Source: Flammeovirga agarivorans
GTDB taxonomy: Bacteria; Bacteroidota; Bacteroidia; Cytophagales; Flammeovirgaceae
Assembly: GCF_012641475.1 (NCBI RefSeq)
Contig: NZ_JABAIL010000001.1
Span: 1 to 64,000 of the forward strand
Length of the DNA: 64,000 nt
Direction of reading: 5' to 3'
The notes beneath the pieces were generated by a model. That model made no database searches. It saw only the letters and a list, made by a program, of their open reading frames with translations, and was not told where the DNA came from. Of the stretch, positions 34,512 through 44,666 are shown piece after piece. Numbering within the stretch: position 1 is the stretch's first letter; each line of letters opens with the position of its first letter. A program made the translations under genes and the position numbers.

Positions 34512-36683
34512 TTATAAATTGTTCAATACAAACTCAGTCATTTGAGTGTATAAGTGATGTCTTGTATTACCACCATAAATACCGTGATTACGGTTAGGGT
34601 AATAGAACTCTCTAAATTGCTTACCCGCTTTTATTAAAGCATTCGATAAATCAATCGCATTCTGAACATGTACATTATCATCACCTGTACCATGGATCAG
34701 GAAGTATTTACCTTTTAGGCCATCAACATGATGAATTGGAGAGTTGTCGTCATATCCTGAAGCGTTATCTTGAGGAAGACCTTGGAAACGCTCAGTATAG
34801 ATAGTATCATAATATCTCCAGTTTGATACAGGAGCTACAGCGATTGCCATTTTAAATTGTTCTGGTCCTGTAAATAAACATAATGATGACATGTAACCAC
34901 CAAAACTCCATCCCCAGATACCAATTCTACCTGCATCTACATAGTTTTGCTTTCCTAACCATTTAGCAGTTTGGATCTGATCGATAGCTTCGTATTTACC
35001 AAGTTGACCATAAGTAACATGTTTAAAGTCTTTACCTCTAGATCCTGTACCTCTAGGGTCTACAACGGCTACGATATATCCCTTCTGAGTGAGCATTTGA
35101 TGCCAAGCGTAGTTTGAACCACCCCATGAGTTAGCCACTTGGTTAGAACCTGGACCACTATATTGGAACATTAATACTGGGTATTTTTTCTTCTCATCAA
35201 AGTCTGCAGGCTTTAACATGTATCCATAGAGTACTACATTTTCTTCAGTAGTGAATTCAAAATGCTCTTTTTTAACAAAACCGTATTCTTTGATTGTTTC
35301 TTTAAAGCTAGCATTGTCCTCTAAAACAGTAACTAAAGTATTCTTTTTCGTTTTATACAATGACGTAGTAGATACTTCAGCAGAACTACTATGAACAGCA
35401 ATATAGTAGCTGAAGTCGTTACTCATATTTACTCTAGTCTGACCAGCTTTAGTCGATAGTCTGACTTTCTTTTTTCCAGCGATATCGATAGAGTAGAAAT
35501 CACGATCTAATGGTGCAACTTCGTTAGAGATATAATAAATAACGGTTTTCTTACCATTTTCTTTAATACCAACCAAGTCAGTAACTTCCCAATCGCCTTT
35601 TGTGATTTGTCGTACTAACTTTCCTGTAATATCATATAAGTAGATGTGCTTGTATCCACTCTCTTCAGAAGTGTAAATAAAATGTTGACCATCTTTTAAA
35701 TAAGTAAGATTATCGTTGTAGTCTAAGTCAACATAAGTTTTACTTTCTTCAGAAAGAACTACTTCGCTACTACCAGTTAATGCACTAGCATGTAAAATCT
35801 CCAATTTGTTTTGAAGACGGTTCATTCTTACGATAGATAAGATACCTGCATCTTGTGTCCATTGAATTCTTGGGATATAGATATCAGTTTCTTGTCCGAT
35901 ATCCATTTTTTGATGCTTATTATTTTCTAGGTTGACAACAGTTACTTTTACTACTGAGTTTTTCTCACCAGCCTTAGGGTACTTAAAGCGGTAATCTACA
36001 GGATAAAGTTGTCCCCATAATTGCATGTTGTATTCAGGAACTTCCGTTTCGTTGAATGATTGGTATGCAATTTTTTTACTGTCAGGAGACCATGTAAACG
36101 CTTTCGCCATTGAGAATTCTTCTTCATATACCCAATCAGCAGAACCATTAATAATATGGTTGAACTTCCCGTCAGTTGTTAATTGAGTTTCTTTCATTGT
36201 AGCCAAATCAACAACGAATAAGTTGTTTTCTCTCGCGAAAGCTACTTTTTTACCATCAGGAGATAACGTAGCGTATGACTGCTTTCCACCTTCAGATAAT
36301 TTTTGAAGTTTCTTCGTTTCGAAGTTGTAGATGTAATATTCTGCTTTGAATGATCTTCTGTAGATCGATTCTCTTTCAGACATTAATAAGATCTGGCTTT
36401 CATCTGAGGAGAATGAATAGTCAGAAATTTTCACTTCTAATTGGTTGCCATCTAAGATAGTAGCTACTTCTTCACCAGTTGCTACATCATTTTTGATGAT
36501 TTTATTGTCTTTAAGTTTAGAGTAGTACTGTCCTGTTTGCATCCAACGAACAGCTCTGACAGAGTTGGGATAAAATTTATACTCTGTCCAGATATTATCA
36601 AGAGTAATGTTTTTTGTTTGTGCATTTACAGATACAGCAATTAGCATAAGTAAACACCAAAATAAGTTGAACGTTTTCTTCAT
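34512..36683 (-). CDS. DPP-IV-like S9 family prolyl peptidase
   Basis: The 723-residue exported enzyme has a signal peptide ending VNAQ (about residue 22), a DPP-IV beta-propeller (about 90-470) with the Glu-Glu motif DWVYEEEF that grips the free N-terminus, and an alpha/beta-hydrolase domain (about 495-723). The triad is Ser593 in GWSFGGYMS, Asp at about 668 in HGTGDDNVH and His700 in NRNHGIYGG. It should cut X-Pro dipeptides from peptides in the periplasm. Length is as expected. It is monocistronic. Confidence 0.93.
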   Translation of the reverse strand: MKKTFNLFWCLLMLIAVSVNAQTKNITLDNIWTEYKFYPNSVRAVRWMQTGQYYSKLKDNKIIKNDVATGEEVATILDGNQLEVKISDYSFSSDESQILLMSERESIYRRSFKAEYYIYNFETKKLQKLSEGGKQSYATLSPDGKKVAFARENNLFVVDLATMKETQLTTDGKFNHIINGSADWVYEEEFSMAKAFTWSPDSKKIAYQSFNETEVPEYNMQLWGQLYPVDYRFKYPKAGEKNSVVKVTVVNLENNKHQKMDIGQETDIYIPRIQWTQDAGILSIVRMNRLQNKLEILHASALTGSSEVVLSEESKTYVDLDYNDNLTYLKDGQHFIYTSEESGYKHIYLYDITGKLVRQITKGDWEVTDLVGIKENGKKTVIYYISNEVAPLDRDFYSIDIAGKKKVRLSTKAGQTRVNMSNDFSYYIAVHSSSAEVSTTSLYKTKKNTLVTVLEDNASFKETIKEYGFVKKEHFEFTTEENVVLYGYMLKPADFDEKKKYPVLMFQYSGPGSNQVANSWGGSNYAWHQMLTQKGYIVAVVDPRGTGSRGKDFKHVTYGQLGKYEAIDQIQTAKWLGKQNYVDAGRIGIWGWSFGGYMSSLCLFTGPEQFKMAIAVAPVSNWRYYDTIYTERFQGLPQDNASGYDDNSPIHHVDGLKGKYFLIHGTGDDNVHVQNAIDLSNALIKAGKQFREFYYPNRNHGIYGGNTRHHLYTQMTEFVLNNL

Positions 36684-36752
36684 TATTTAGAATTTGCTTT
36701 GGTTCTATGAAAGACTTTCGATTTCGAATTCCAAATAAAATAAAATGAAGGC

Positions 36753-36790
36753 ATAAAAAAAACTTACAGCTTTTGATAAACTGTAAGTCT
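36753..36790 (-). terminator. Terminator of the coiled-coil protein gene
   Basis: On the minus strand, ACTTACAG and CTGTAAGT arms (36762-36769 and 36781-36788) close an 11-base loop and run into TTTTTTTATG. It separates the coiled-coil gene from the peptidase gene downstream. Confidence 0.75.
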
Positions 36791-36809
36791 TAGTGTTAGG
36801 AGCAGTAAT

Positions 36810-37160
36810 TTAGTAGGTTAAATGCTCCTGAGTTTCTTCATTTTGATCAGTTTTTTGAGACGTTTCTTGTTCATAATTTTCACCTTCCTGTGGAGGTAAA
36901 CCACCATTTTGAATATGATAAAGTTCGTCTTCTAAGAAGTAGATATGATTTTGCATATCATCAAGCTTACGATTTTTATCATACACGGTCTTATGAAGCT
37001 TGTCAATATAACGTTGACTGTCTTGCAACATCTTTTTTAGCCTTCCCATGTAATCTTGATCCGGTTCATTCCAACCTTGATCAAGTAACGTAGTTTTTTT
37101 GCGGTTAAGTTCTGCTTGAGGAGAATTCTTCGGATATAGGTTTCCTAAATTTTTCATCAT
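36810..37160 (-). CDS. Small coiled-coil protein, unknown function
   Basis: The 116-residue product begins with tandem Met codons (MMKNLGNLYPKNSP) at 37160/37157; upstream in-frame sequence is AT-rich and not convincing. Residues about 40-80 form a charged heptad region (YMGRLKKMLQDSQRYIDKLH, then KLDDMQNHIYFLEDELYHI), predicted coiled coil. The C-terminal tail is Glu/Gln-rich and disordered. No signal or membrane segment is seen. It has its own terminator. No function is assigned. Confidence 0.6.
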   Translation of the reverse strand: MMKNLGNLYPKNSPQAELNRKKTTLLDQGWNEPDQDYMGRLKKMLQDSQRYIDKLHKTVYDKNRKLDDMQNHIYFLEDELYHIQNGGLPPQEGENYEQETSQKTDQNEETQEHLTY

Positions 37161-37379
37161 TAATTTAAAATAACACTTAGTTATAAGTAGTAAAAAAATC
37201 ACATTTAATTATTGTGTCAAGAATCAACAATCTAGAGTAAAAATGTTAGTGGTATTTATTTTCAGTGAATAAATTATTTTTGAAACACGTTTGCCAATTC
37301 TTCATTTACAAAAATATGTACAGAATGTTTTTTTACAAATTTTTGCATTAGTTTTTATTATAAAATCTTAACATTTGAA

Positions 37380-39977
37380 TTAAAAAATAACATTAAAAGA
37401 CAAGTTGGGCAGAATTCCCAATTGGGAAACATCAGTGAGTATATATTCATAGCTGTTGTTGCCTACACTGGTTACTTGTCGTTCTTCTGTATTTTTCTGA
37501 TTGTATAGATCATAAATCGTTAATACAACTTCTCCCTTTACTCTTCTTCCTAACTTAAAGTTATATTGAGAAGAAAAATCTAGTCGATGATACAAGGGAA
37601 CATCGTAAGGAGTTGGGGCATTTAATGTATTTGAAGGAGCATTTTCTCTTGGATTATCAGGCATCGTTGGGATATCTACCAAGTTGTTGAAATCGTAGCT
37701 TACATCTTTTAATACCCAAGTTAAACCTACTTTCCACCTTTTTCTTTGATACATACTGGCTAATTGCAGAATATGTGTCTGCTTGCTTTCCGTTTCTTTA
37801 GGTGTGTATTGTTTATGGTATTGATTGTAGCCATAACTAACATAATTATACCATCTTTTATGGTTGAACTCATAGATGAAATCTAAGCCATAAGAATTCC
37901 CATCACCTACATATTTATGAAAGTAAACAGGGTTTCTAAAGATAAGGTCAGACATTTCTCCAGTACTTTGTTTTAAGTAACCTTCAATGTCAAAACTATG
38001 TCGATTTAAACTGGCTGTAAAACCTCCAATATAATGGTTGGAAGTAATTACAGGTACATTCACTTCATCAGAAATGATCCAGTAGGAGTCGTAAGTTAAC
38101 TCATCTGATAACTCTCTGATAAATTGATAGTATCTTCCGGCAGAAAATTTAACGTTGAACTTTCCTTTTTGGTCTATTGGTAAATTACCTTGGATTCTTG
38201 GTGCTATATAAGGTTTTTGAGTAGGTTGATAATACCAAACTCTACTGCCTGCTGTTAATCTAAGTCTTCCTAAAGTAAGATTGTATTGTCCATATACACC
38301 TAATGTATTGGATTGTGATAAACTATCGACTTCATTTAAAAAAAATGAAGAAGGCTGACTCTCCTTAAAGACATTATAGTTGGTATAGATTGCACCAACA
38401 TCTAAACTATTCTTACCAAAATAAATACTTTGGTCTGAATGTAAGCTAAAGTCTTGTACGTTTTGGTTGGATGCCTGTGTTTTTCGAATAGGCCTTCTCG
38501 AAGACGAATCTTTTAAGTGATATACTTTATAGCTTGTTCTATCATTCTGAGAATAGGTTGCATATACATGTGATGACCATTTCTCGAATTCACCTTTCCA
38601 GTTTAACGAAAATGCATTGTTAGTCCATGACCGATCATCCGAGTTCGTCGGTGAAGGTCTTTGAGCTGGTGCATTAGGCCTAGAAGGATTTGTAGGTGGG
38701 TTCTTTGGGACTAAATTATAGGAAGTAGAATAATTATCTTGAGAATTAAGGTAGCTTAATGAAAGCTTATTGAAATCGTTTAATTGATAGACAATCTTAG
38801 CATTGGCATCATGATAATTGATGTCTGGAGTGATGGTCTGTTGATAAATATTGTCTGGTGCATCATCAGAATTATCAATTTCTGTTTCAGCAGCTCTATC
38901 GTATAGATATTTTTCAACAGCCCCATGATACTGTCTAAAAGTACCATATACTGCCAATTTTCCTCTAACAATCGGCAGAGATAAATATCCTTTATAACCT
39001 AATAAACTTACCCCAACATTTCCTTCCATATAGTTTAATGGTGGGTCTTTTAAACCTATATCTAAAATACTAGATACCCTTGCTCCGTAAAGACAATCAT
39101 AACCACCAGCATATAAAGTGGCCGAAGAAGTAATATCAGGGTTGATCACATTTTCTAAACCAAAATAATGATCCAACTGATACATGGGATAGTTATCTAT
39201 TAATGTAAGGTTCTGGTCTGTTTCCCCGCCTCGCACTTGCATGGCTGATGAAAAACCTGTGGTACTTACACTCGGTAATAACTTTACCGCATAATAGATA
39301 TTTTCAGTACTTGATATCGGTAGGTTACCAATACCTGAGTTTTTGACATTTTTACCTTGACTCTCCGACTGATTGATGGTTGCAACTTCATTCAGCTGCT
39401 TTTCATAAACTAATTCAGGTAGTTCTTCAACATTGCGGGATAACTGAATGACTACTGTAGTATCTAATGGCAAATCAGCAAAAGCAAGCCCAACTGGGTT
39501 GTACCCTAAAAAATTAAAGCGAAGAGATTCTTGATTATTGCCTGTGATAGACAATTGGAATGAGCCATCGTTTTTAGTAGAAGCATGTTTGTTTCCCATG
39601 ATGATACTCGCATAAGGCATCGGGTTTCCCTCTTCATCGATGACTACTCCATTTATTTTTTTCTTTGGAAATTGTGGCTTTTTGATGACAATAAATTCTT
39701 CATCAACGATTTCGTATGATAGAGAATAACCTGATAATATTTGTGTTAATGCAGTATGTAGGTCTGCATTTTTTAATGTTGCTGAAACAAATTTATTATC
39801 TACAGATTTTTCACTGTAAGATAAAAACACATGAAAAGTAGACTCTACCTGTTTTAATGCTTCTTTTATAGGAGCATGATTATAAGTAGTGTTTAATCTA
39901 TTTTCCTGTGCATAGGTGAAGAGTGTATAGAGCAGTAGGAAAGTAGTAAGTAGATATTTTTTACAGAGAAATCTCAA
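37380..39977 (-). CDS. TonB-dependent receptor with N-terminal STN domain
   Basis: The product (865 residues from TTG at 39977) has a signal peptide ending TYAQ, then an STN domain (IKEALKQVESTFHVFLSYSE) that signals to a FecR-type anti-sigma, a carboxypeptidase-regulatory-like domain (INGVVIDEEGNPMPYASII), a plug domain (MQVRGGETDQNLTLIDNYPM) and an outer-membrane barrel to the C-terminal F. The start is uncertain: no ATG is available. TTG at 39977 gives the best signal peptide and overlaps fecR by 17 bp; a TTG at 40025 would extend it. The layout matches FecA-like signalling receptors; the ligand is unknown. Confidence 0.85.
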   Translation of the reverse strand: MRFLCKKYLLTTFLLLYTLFTYAQENRLNTTYNHAPIKEALKQVESTFHVFLSYSEKSVDNKFVSATLKNADLHTALTQILSGYSLSYEIVDEEFIVIKKPQFPKKKINGVVIDEEGNPMPYASIIMGNKHASTKNDGSFQLSITGNNQESLRFNFLGYNPVGLAFADLPLDTTVVIQLSRNVEELPELVYEKQLNEVATINQSESQGKNVKNSGIGNLPISSTENIYYAVKLLPSVSTTGFSSAMQVRGGETDQNLTLIDNYPMYQLDHYFGLENVINPDITSSATLYAGGYDCLYGARVSSILDIGLKDPPLNYMEGNVGVSLLGYKGYLSLPIVRGKLAVYGTFRQYHGAVEKYLYDRAAETEIDNSDDAPDNIYQQTITPDINYHDANAKIVYQLNDFNKLSLSYLNSQDNYSTSYNLVPKNPPTNPSRPNAPAQRPSPTNSDDRSWTNNAFSLNWKGEFEKWSSHVYATYSQNDRTSYKVYHLKDSSSRRPIRKTQASNQNVQDFSLHSDQSIYFGKNSLDVGAIYTNYNVFKESQPSSFFLNEVDSLSQSNTLGVYGQYNLTLGRLRLTAGSRVWYYQPTQKPYIAPRIQGNLPIDQKGKFNVKFSAGRYYQFIRELSDELTYDSYWIISDEVNVPVITSNHYIGGFTASLNRHSFDIEGYLKQSTGEMSDLIFRNPVYFHKYVGDGNSYGLDFIYEFNHKRWYNYVSYGYNQYHKQYTPKETESKQTHILQLASMYQRKRWKVGLTWVLKDVSYDFNNLVDIPTMPDNPRENAPSNTLNAPTPYDVPLYHRLDFSSQYNFKLGRRVKGEVVLTIYDLYNQKNTEERQVTSVGNNSYEYILTDVSQLGILPNLSFNVIF

Positions 39978-40917
39978 CCTCTTTATTTTTCTTGATATTG
40001 TAGTTAATGCCCATAGTTTTGGCAATTACTTCTAATGATGTTTCTAGAGATTTATTAGAAATAGTACCTGTAAAGCGCATAAATTGAATATCCTTGTTTT
40101 TATAAATCACACGGACATTGAACTGACGTTGGATTTCTTTAAATACTTCTTCAAGTGGTGAATCAGTATATTTAAATAGTCCTTTTTGCCAATTCGCCTG
40201 TTTACCTTCTTGTGTTCCTCTTACAAAGATACCGTTGATGTAGTCAACTTTTTGTCCTTTTGTAAGCGTTACAGTATTTCCATTTCTGTCCTCGACACTT
40301 ACTTTACCAGTATAACAAGCCACTTCCCATTTATTATCTCTAGAATAGATATTAAAGCTTGTACCCAATACCGTTACTGCACCTTGTTCTGTTGATACTT
40401 GAAAAGTATTTCCTTTTTCAACTTGGAAGAAGGCTTCTCCTTTAAGTTCAATATATCTGCCTTCCTCATTGAAATCATCTTTATTATAAGCGATTGTAGA
40501 TTCGGCATTCATATTAATAGTGGAACCGTCAGGCAGGGTAATATTTTTTGTTACTCCCTTATCTGCTACTTCGGTATGGTAAGCAGGTACAAAATTTCTG
40601 TAATAGAAAACAGCGATCAAACCCAATACAAGCATGGCAGCACCATACCTCCACCATTGAGGAGTGAATTTAACCTCTTTAGTTGTTGTCGTATTGATTT
40701 GGGAAGAAATGCTATCCCAAAGTTCTTTTTCTCTTTGAACAGAAAAGTAAGGTTCTTTTACTGTCGTTTTCTGTACAAACGCTTTTGCGTCTTGTATGAT
40801 GTTTGACTCTTCAGGGTTTTCCTCAAGATACTTTTCCCAAACATCATTCAATGAATCATCTCCGAGTGCCCAGGCGCAGAAGTCTTTGTTTTCTATGTAT
40901 TTTTTTAATGCAGACAT
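39961..40917 (-). CDS. FecR-type anti-sigma factor
   Basis: The 318-residue protein has a cytoplasmic N-terminal segment, one TM helix at about residues 90-106 (AAMLVLGLIAVFYY), a periplasmic FecR domain (TLPDGSTINMNAESTIAY, then GEAFFQVEK, and VTVLGTSFNIYS) and a C-terminal DUF4974-like domain (FKEIQRQFNVRVIYKN). It should hold the ECF sigma factor until the TonB receptor reports ligand. The gap from the sigma gene is 51 bp. Its 3' end overlaps the start of the receptor gene. Confidence 0.92.
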   Translation of the reverse strand: MSALKKYIENKDFCAWALGDDSLNDVWEKYLEENPEESNIIQDAKAFVQKTTVKEPYFSVQREKELWDSISSQINTTTTKEVKFTPQWWRYGAAMLVLGLIAVFYYRNFVPAYHTEVADKGVTKNITLPDGSTINMNAESTIAYNKDDFNEEGRYIELKGEAFFQVEKGNTFQVSTEQGAVTVLGTSFNIYSRDNKWEVACYTGKVSVEDRNGNTVTLTKGQKVDYINGIFVRGTQEGKQANWQKGLFKYTDSPLEEVFKEIQRQFNVRVIYKNKDIQFMRFTGTISNKSLETSLEVIAKTMGINYNIKKNKEVEISL

Positions 40918-40968
40918 CTTCTTATTCAGTTAAGTACATTCAGTAAAGTGATCTAAAAGTGATTTGTA

Positions 40969-41565
40969 CTATATATTTGAGAAAAAACTTTCAATCATTT
41001 TTCCAACAACGAGTAGATTTAAGGAATCTCCCATATTAGATCGCATCTTTTTTAATGCAGATGCCTGTAAATTTCTAACAGATTGATTGCTAATATTCAT
41101 TACTTCACTGACTTCTTCAGGAGAGAAGCCATTATAAAATCTTAAGTAGATGACTTCTTTCTGACGTCCAGATAAAGTTTCTAATGTTTTTAATAGCTTT
41201 TCCTTATTGATTTGATCAGTTTCAGAAGATATCATGGATTCCTCCATTGTGAAGGTAATATCAAAAGTATCTTCCACTTCTTCTGATGTAGATGTCTTAC
41301 TGCCTTTTTTTACTTTTTCATAAATACTCCTTTTAAGAGAGACCATTAAATAGAGTTTTACATTATTGGTTTCTCCTAATGTTGATCTTTTCTCCCACAA
41401 GCGTAAGAATAGATCTTGCACACAGTCTTCTACCAATGCTGCATCTTGGCAGAAATGATAGCCATACTTATACAAAAGCTTAATGTATTGATCATAGAAA
41501 TACTTTAATGCTTGTGCATCGTCTTCTTCTTTAAGCGATTTCCAATATTGAAGATCCTGTGTCAT
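40969..41565 (-). CDS. ECF RNA polymerase sigma factor (FecI-like)
   Basis: The 198-residue product has region 2 (FYDQYIKLLYKYGYHFCQDA, then VEDCVQDLFLRLWEKR) and region 4 (LSGRQKEVIYLRFYNGFSPE, EVMNISNQSVRNLQASALKK). It is the first gene of a sigma-anti-sigma-receptor operon on the minus strand. Its gene begins 432 bp from the divergent lipoprotein gene. It probably activates its own operon or distant loci when the receptor is occupied. Confidence 0.93.
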   Translation of the reverse strand: MTQDLQYWKSLKEEDDAQALKYFYDQYIKLLYKYGYHFCQDAALVEDCVQDLFLRLWEKRSTLGETNNVKLYLMVSLKRSIYEKVKKGSKTSTSEEVEDTFDITFTMEESMISSETDQINKEKLLKTLETLSGRQKEVIYLRFYNGFSPEEVSEVMNISNQSVRNLQASALKKMRSNMGDSLNLLVVGKMIESFFSNI

Positions 41566-41997
41566 TTAAATGAATAAAGCTTAGCAAATAATTGAAGAGC
41601 TGTTGTAGTTGGATAAAAAATACTACTTGCTCAAGGAACATCCTTCTCTTGCTAAAATACTAATAAATAATATCATGAGAGTAAGATGTACAGTTTTGGA
41701 AGCAAAAATTCGACCCGATTCATAATGAACATAGATTTCAGCCTAATTTTTTAAGTTCCCAGAATAGATACTTTTTAAAAATAAATGAGAGTTTTTCGAA
41801 TGTAAGAAAAATAAATTATCATTTTTTCAACAATAAAAGTTTCGTTTTTGATGCTGTTACGGCAGTTTTTAGAAAAAAATAAAAAAAAGTTGAAAAAAAC
41901 TGAGTACAAAAAAAAGGTCTAATCCTTTATTGGAGTGAAACCGAAGATAAGTCTTCAACCAAAAAAAAATAAAGTACTTAATCAAAAACATTGTAAC
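41566..41997. other. 432-bp divergent control region, A/T-rich
   Basis: The gap between the sigma factor gene and the divergent lipoprotein gene has long A and T tracts (near 41755-41920) and no credible reading frame. No TAnnTTTG element of good spacing was recognised. Because an ECF sigma gene borders it, it may hold a sigma-specific promoter that does not look like the main consensus. Confidence 0.4.
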
Positions 41998-43032
41998 ATG
42001 AAACTACAAAAAATTGCTCTTGTATTAACTGTTTTAGCTGCATCTGTAGCATGTACTACTGAAAACTCTGATGATCTATCAACTACACAAACATTAGAAG
42101 ATGCAATTGCATCAGGTTCTAATTCAAGAAACTATGAAACAGTCGAAACCAATTTAGAAGTAAAAGACTATACAGATAATGTAATTTCTGATGCTACTGA
42201 AAGAGGTATGGACTACTCTTCTTCATCAAACATGAGAACTTCAGGCGAAGGAGGAGAAGAAGGAAAACAAAAAAGACCAAAACAACAAGGCGCTAAACGT
42301 TTCCATGTAAGAGATTATATCGATTGTGCTGATGTAACAACTACAGAAGATGGAGATACTAAAACTGTAGTGATCGACTTCAGTAGCGGAGCTTGTGAAA
42401 GCAAAGACGGTAGTGTAGTCGGAGGTTCAGTAACAGAAGTACATACTGTAACAGAAACAAGTATAGCTCACTCTACAACATTTGCTGATTTCTCAGAAAA
42501 TGGTAAAGTAAAAAATGGTACTACTTCAGTATCTGGTAATGTTACTTTTGAAGAAGAAACTGAGGAAGGTAAGAAAGCGAGAATTGCTTCAGGTGATTTA
42601 GCTAAATCTGTGAACTTAACAATTGATTTCCCTGCTACGGATTCTACGGAAGCATATACAGAAACAATTGTTCGTTCTATCGATGAAGAAATTTTAGATG
42701 GTACTAAAACAGTAACAGGTTCTATGTCTGTAACAAGTACTGTTGATGGAGAAAGCTTCTCAACTGAAATTACAGAAGCATTAGTATACAACCCACAATG
42801 TGGAGAAGAAAAGCCAGTATTTGCTCCAATCTCAGGTGTTGAGGTAATGACAAAAGGAGACGAAACAATTACTGTAGATTACGGTGATGGCGAATGCGAC
42901 TTCGAGGTGACAGTTACTTTAACAGACGGTACTTCAGAAGTAGTAGACTTAAAAGATGCTTACGATGTATACGGTTTCGTAGGAGTAAGCAAAGGAAGAA
43001 AAGCTAAGAAAGGTAGTAAAGGATCGAAATAA
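41998..43032 (+). CDS. Lipoprotein of unknown function with basic C-terminus
   Basis: The 344-residue product starts at ATG 41998 (MKLQKIALVLTVLAASVAC) with a lipobox Cys19; a longer GTG frame starting at 41935 would bury this signal and is rejected. The mature protein is rich in Thr, Ser, Glu and Asp, with strands resembling beta-sandwich repeats (VTEVHTVTETS, VSGNVTFEEETEEG, TGSMSVTSTVDGES). The C-terminus is Lys/Gly-rich (GRKAKKGSKGSK). No known domain is recognised. Its place next to the ECF operon makes it a candidate regulon member. Confidence 0.65.
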   Translation: MKLQKIALVLTVLAASVACTTENSDDLSTTQTLEDAIASGSNSRNYETVETNLEVKDYTDNVISDATERGMDYSSSSNMRTSGEGGEEGKQKRPKQQGAKRFHVRDYIDCADVTTTEDGDTKTVVIDFSSGACESKDGSVVGGSVTEVHTVTETSIAHSTTFADFSENGKVKNGTTSVSGNVTFEEETEEGKKARIASGDLAKSVNLTIDFPATDSTEAYTETIVRSIDEEILDGTKTVTGSMSVTSTVDGESFSTEITEALVYNPQCGEEKPVFAPISGVEVMTKGDETITVDYGDGECDFEVTVTLTDGTSEVVDLKDAYDVYGFVGVSKGRKAKKGSKGSK

Positions 43033-43116
43033 ATTAAAGGTTGCTTTGTATTAAAAATATATAGTTAGTTAAGTTGGAAATACGTAATAACTACTTATTT
43101 GATTCGAGTAGATTCA

Positions 43117-43197
43117 ATCAAGGTGATAGTGATACTGTCACCTTGATTTATTAAAGAAAAAAGGTTGATCTATTAGGGGTAGATCAACTTTTTTTTT
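43117..43197. terminator. Two tandem hairpins between convergent genes
   Basis: Hairpin one pairs ATCAAGGTGA with TCACCTTGAT (43117-43147). Hairpin two pairs GTTGATCTA with TAGATCAAC (43164-43188) and is followed by T9 on plus; on minus it runs into CTTTTTTCTTTAAT. The second is a clear bidirectional terminator. Confidence 0.8.
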
Positions 43198-43218
43198 GTC
43201 TTTACATCAATCAGATTA

Positions 43219-44649
43219 CTATTTTTCTTTTAATCCGAATTTTGGGTCTACTTTTAATCTAAATGCAACGATTAAAGCTGGTATCCCAGAGATAACAACA
43301 AATAGGAAGAAATTAGTGTATCCTAGAAATTCTTGTAAATAACCACTGATCATCCCCGGTAACATCATACCTAAGGCCATAAAACCGGTACATAAAGCAT
43401 AATGAGCTGTTTTATGATGTCCTTGAGAAACATATAACATATACATCATCAAGGCTGAAAACCCAAAACCATAGAAGAATTGCTCTACAGCAATCACGCC
43501 TCCAATAAAAATAAATGATTCAGCATGAAAGAAAGAAAGTAACCAATATCCTAAGTTGGGAATGTTGATGGATAATAACATTGGAATTAACCAAAACTTT
43601 AATCCTTTAGTGTAGATGGCAATTCCTCCAAGAACACCTCCAACAACTAAACAACCTAATCCAATAGTTCCATATAACCAACCTAGTTGTTCATTGTTGA
43701 GTCCTATGCCACCAACTTCAGTACTATCTAATAAGAATGGAGAAGCAATTTTTACCAATTGTGCTTCACCTAGTCGGTAGAGCAAAATAAAGGCTAGAAT
43801 ACTCCAGATGTCTTCTTTAACAAAGAAAGATAGGATAGGAGTGTTCATTTTATCTGGATCTTCTTTAATCTTTTTCTTTAATGTAATCATCAAATAAGCA
43901 ATGACTACAGCTCCTAGGATAACGTAAGTCCAAGATGTTTCCCAACCTAAAAAAGAATTGATCAAAAAGCCAAATAAGAGAATTATCGATACTTGGCTAA
44001 ACATAATACCAACTTCTCTCAACCCATGTGCTCTATCTTTTAGTGATCTAATGTTTTCTTTATTTGGAAGTATTAGTCTATGAAATAAACTAAAGCAGAC
44101 CATTGCAGTAGCTAGGCCAAAAAATATAGTACTCCAAACAGATTTGTAATCTTCAAAAACTTCAAATAGGTAGCCACTTAATAAGACAACACCACCTTGT
44201 CCAGCCCACATTGCTAATCGGTAAAAAGTACTTCTGATACCAACAAAGAAGGCCTGTTGGTCACTTCGTAAACCAATCATATAAAAACCATCTGTGGCGA
44301 TATCATTTGTAGCTGAAGTAAAAGCAATAATCCAGAAGCAGGCTAAAGTGTACCTGAAAAAATTATCTGTGGGTAACGTTAGAGCTACGGCGGCAAATAC
44401 CCCACCGATCACTAGTTGCATAATAAAGATCCACCATTTTTTTGTTTGAAGTAGATCTACAATAGGGCTCCAAAAAGGTTTTATTACCCATGGTAAATAC
44501 AACCATGATGTATATAAGGCAATTTCAATATTGCCCATCCCTAAGTTTTTATACATAATAACCGCAACAGTCATTACGATTGTGTAAGGTAGTCCTTCTA
44601 CAAAATATAATGAAGGGAGCCATAACCAAGGGTTTCTCTCTTTTGCCAT
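43219..44649 (-). CDS. AmpG-like MFS transporter
   Basis: The 476-residue protein has about 12 hydrophobic helices and the N-terminal YFVEGLPYTIVMTVAVIMYK then LPWVIKPFWSPIVD, which matches the PAT/AmpG group of the major facilitator superfamily. AmpG proteins import anhydro-muropeptides. It follows the exported glycosyl hydrolase gene by 17 bp and shares an operon with a sugar kinase, so import of cell-wall amino sugars or other glycans is likely. The substrate is inferred. Confidence 0.85.
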   Translation of the reverse strand: MAKERNPWLWLPSLYFVEGLPYTIVMTVAVIMYKNLGMGNIEIALYTSWLYLPWVIKPFWSPIVDLLQTKKWWIFIMQLVIGGVFAAVALTLPTDNFFRYTLACFWIIAFTSATNDIATDGFYMIGLRSDQQAFFVGIRSTFYRLAMWAGQGGVVLLSGYLFEVFEDYKSVWSTIFFGLATAMVCFSLFHRLILPNKENIRSLKDRAHGLREVGIMFSQVSIILLFGFLINSFLGWETSWTYVILGAVVIAYLMITLKKKIKEDPDKMNTPILSFFVKEDIWSILAFILLYRLGEAQLVKIASPFLLDSTEVGGIGLNNEQLGWLYGTIGLGCLVVGGVLGGIAIYTKGLKFWLIPMLLSINIPNLGYWLLSFFHAESFIFIGGVIAVEQFFYGFGFSALMMYMLYVSQGHHKTAHYALCTGFMALGMMLPGMISGYLQEFLGYTNFFLFVVISGIPALIVAFRLKVDPKFGLKEK

Positions 44650-44666
44650 ATAGTAATAGTCTATGC

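Noticed and set aside
38780-38971. Secondary frame within the TonB receptor gene and similar frames inside other long genes (e.g. 2.5-kb, 16-kb, 33-kb, 62-kb areas)
   Set aside because: Each lies wholly within a well-supported gene in another frame and shows no independent motif, so they are overlaps without meaning.
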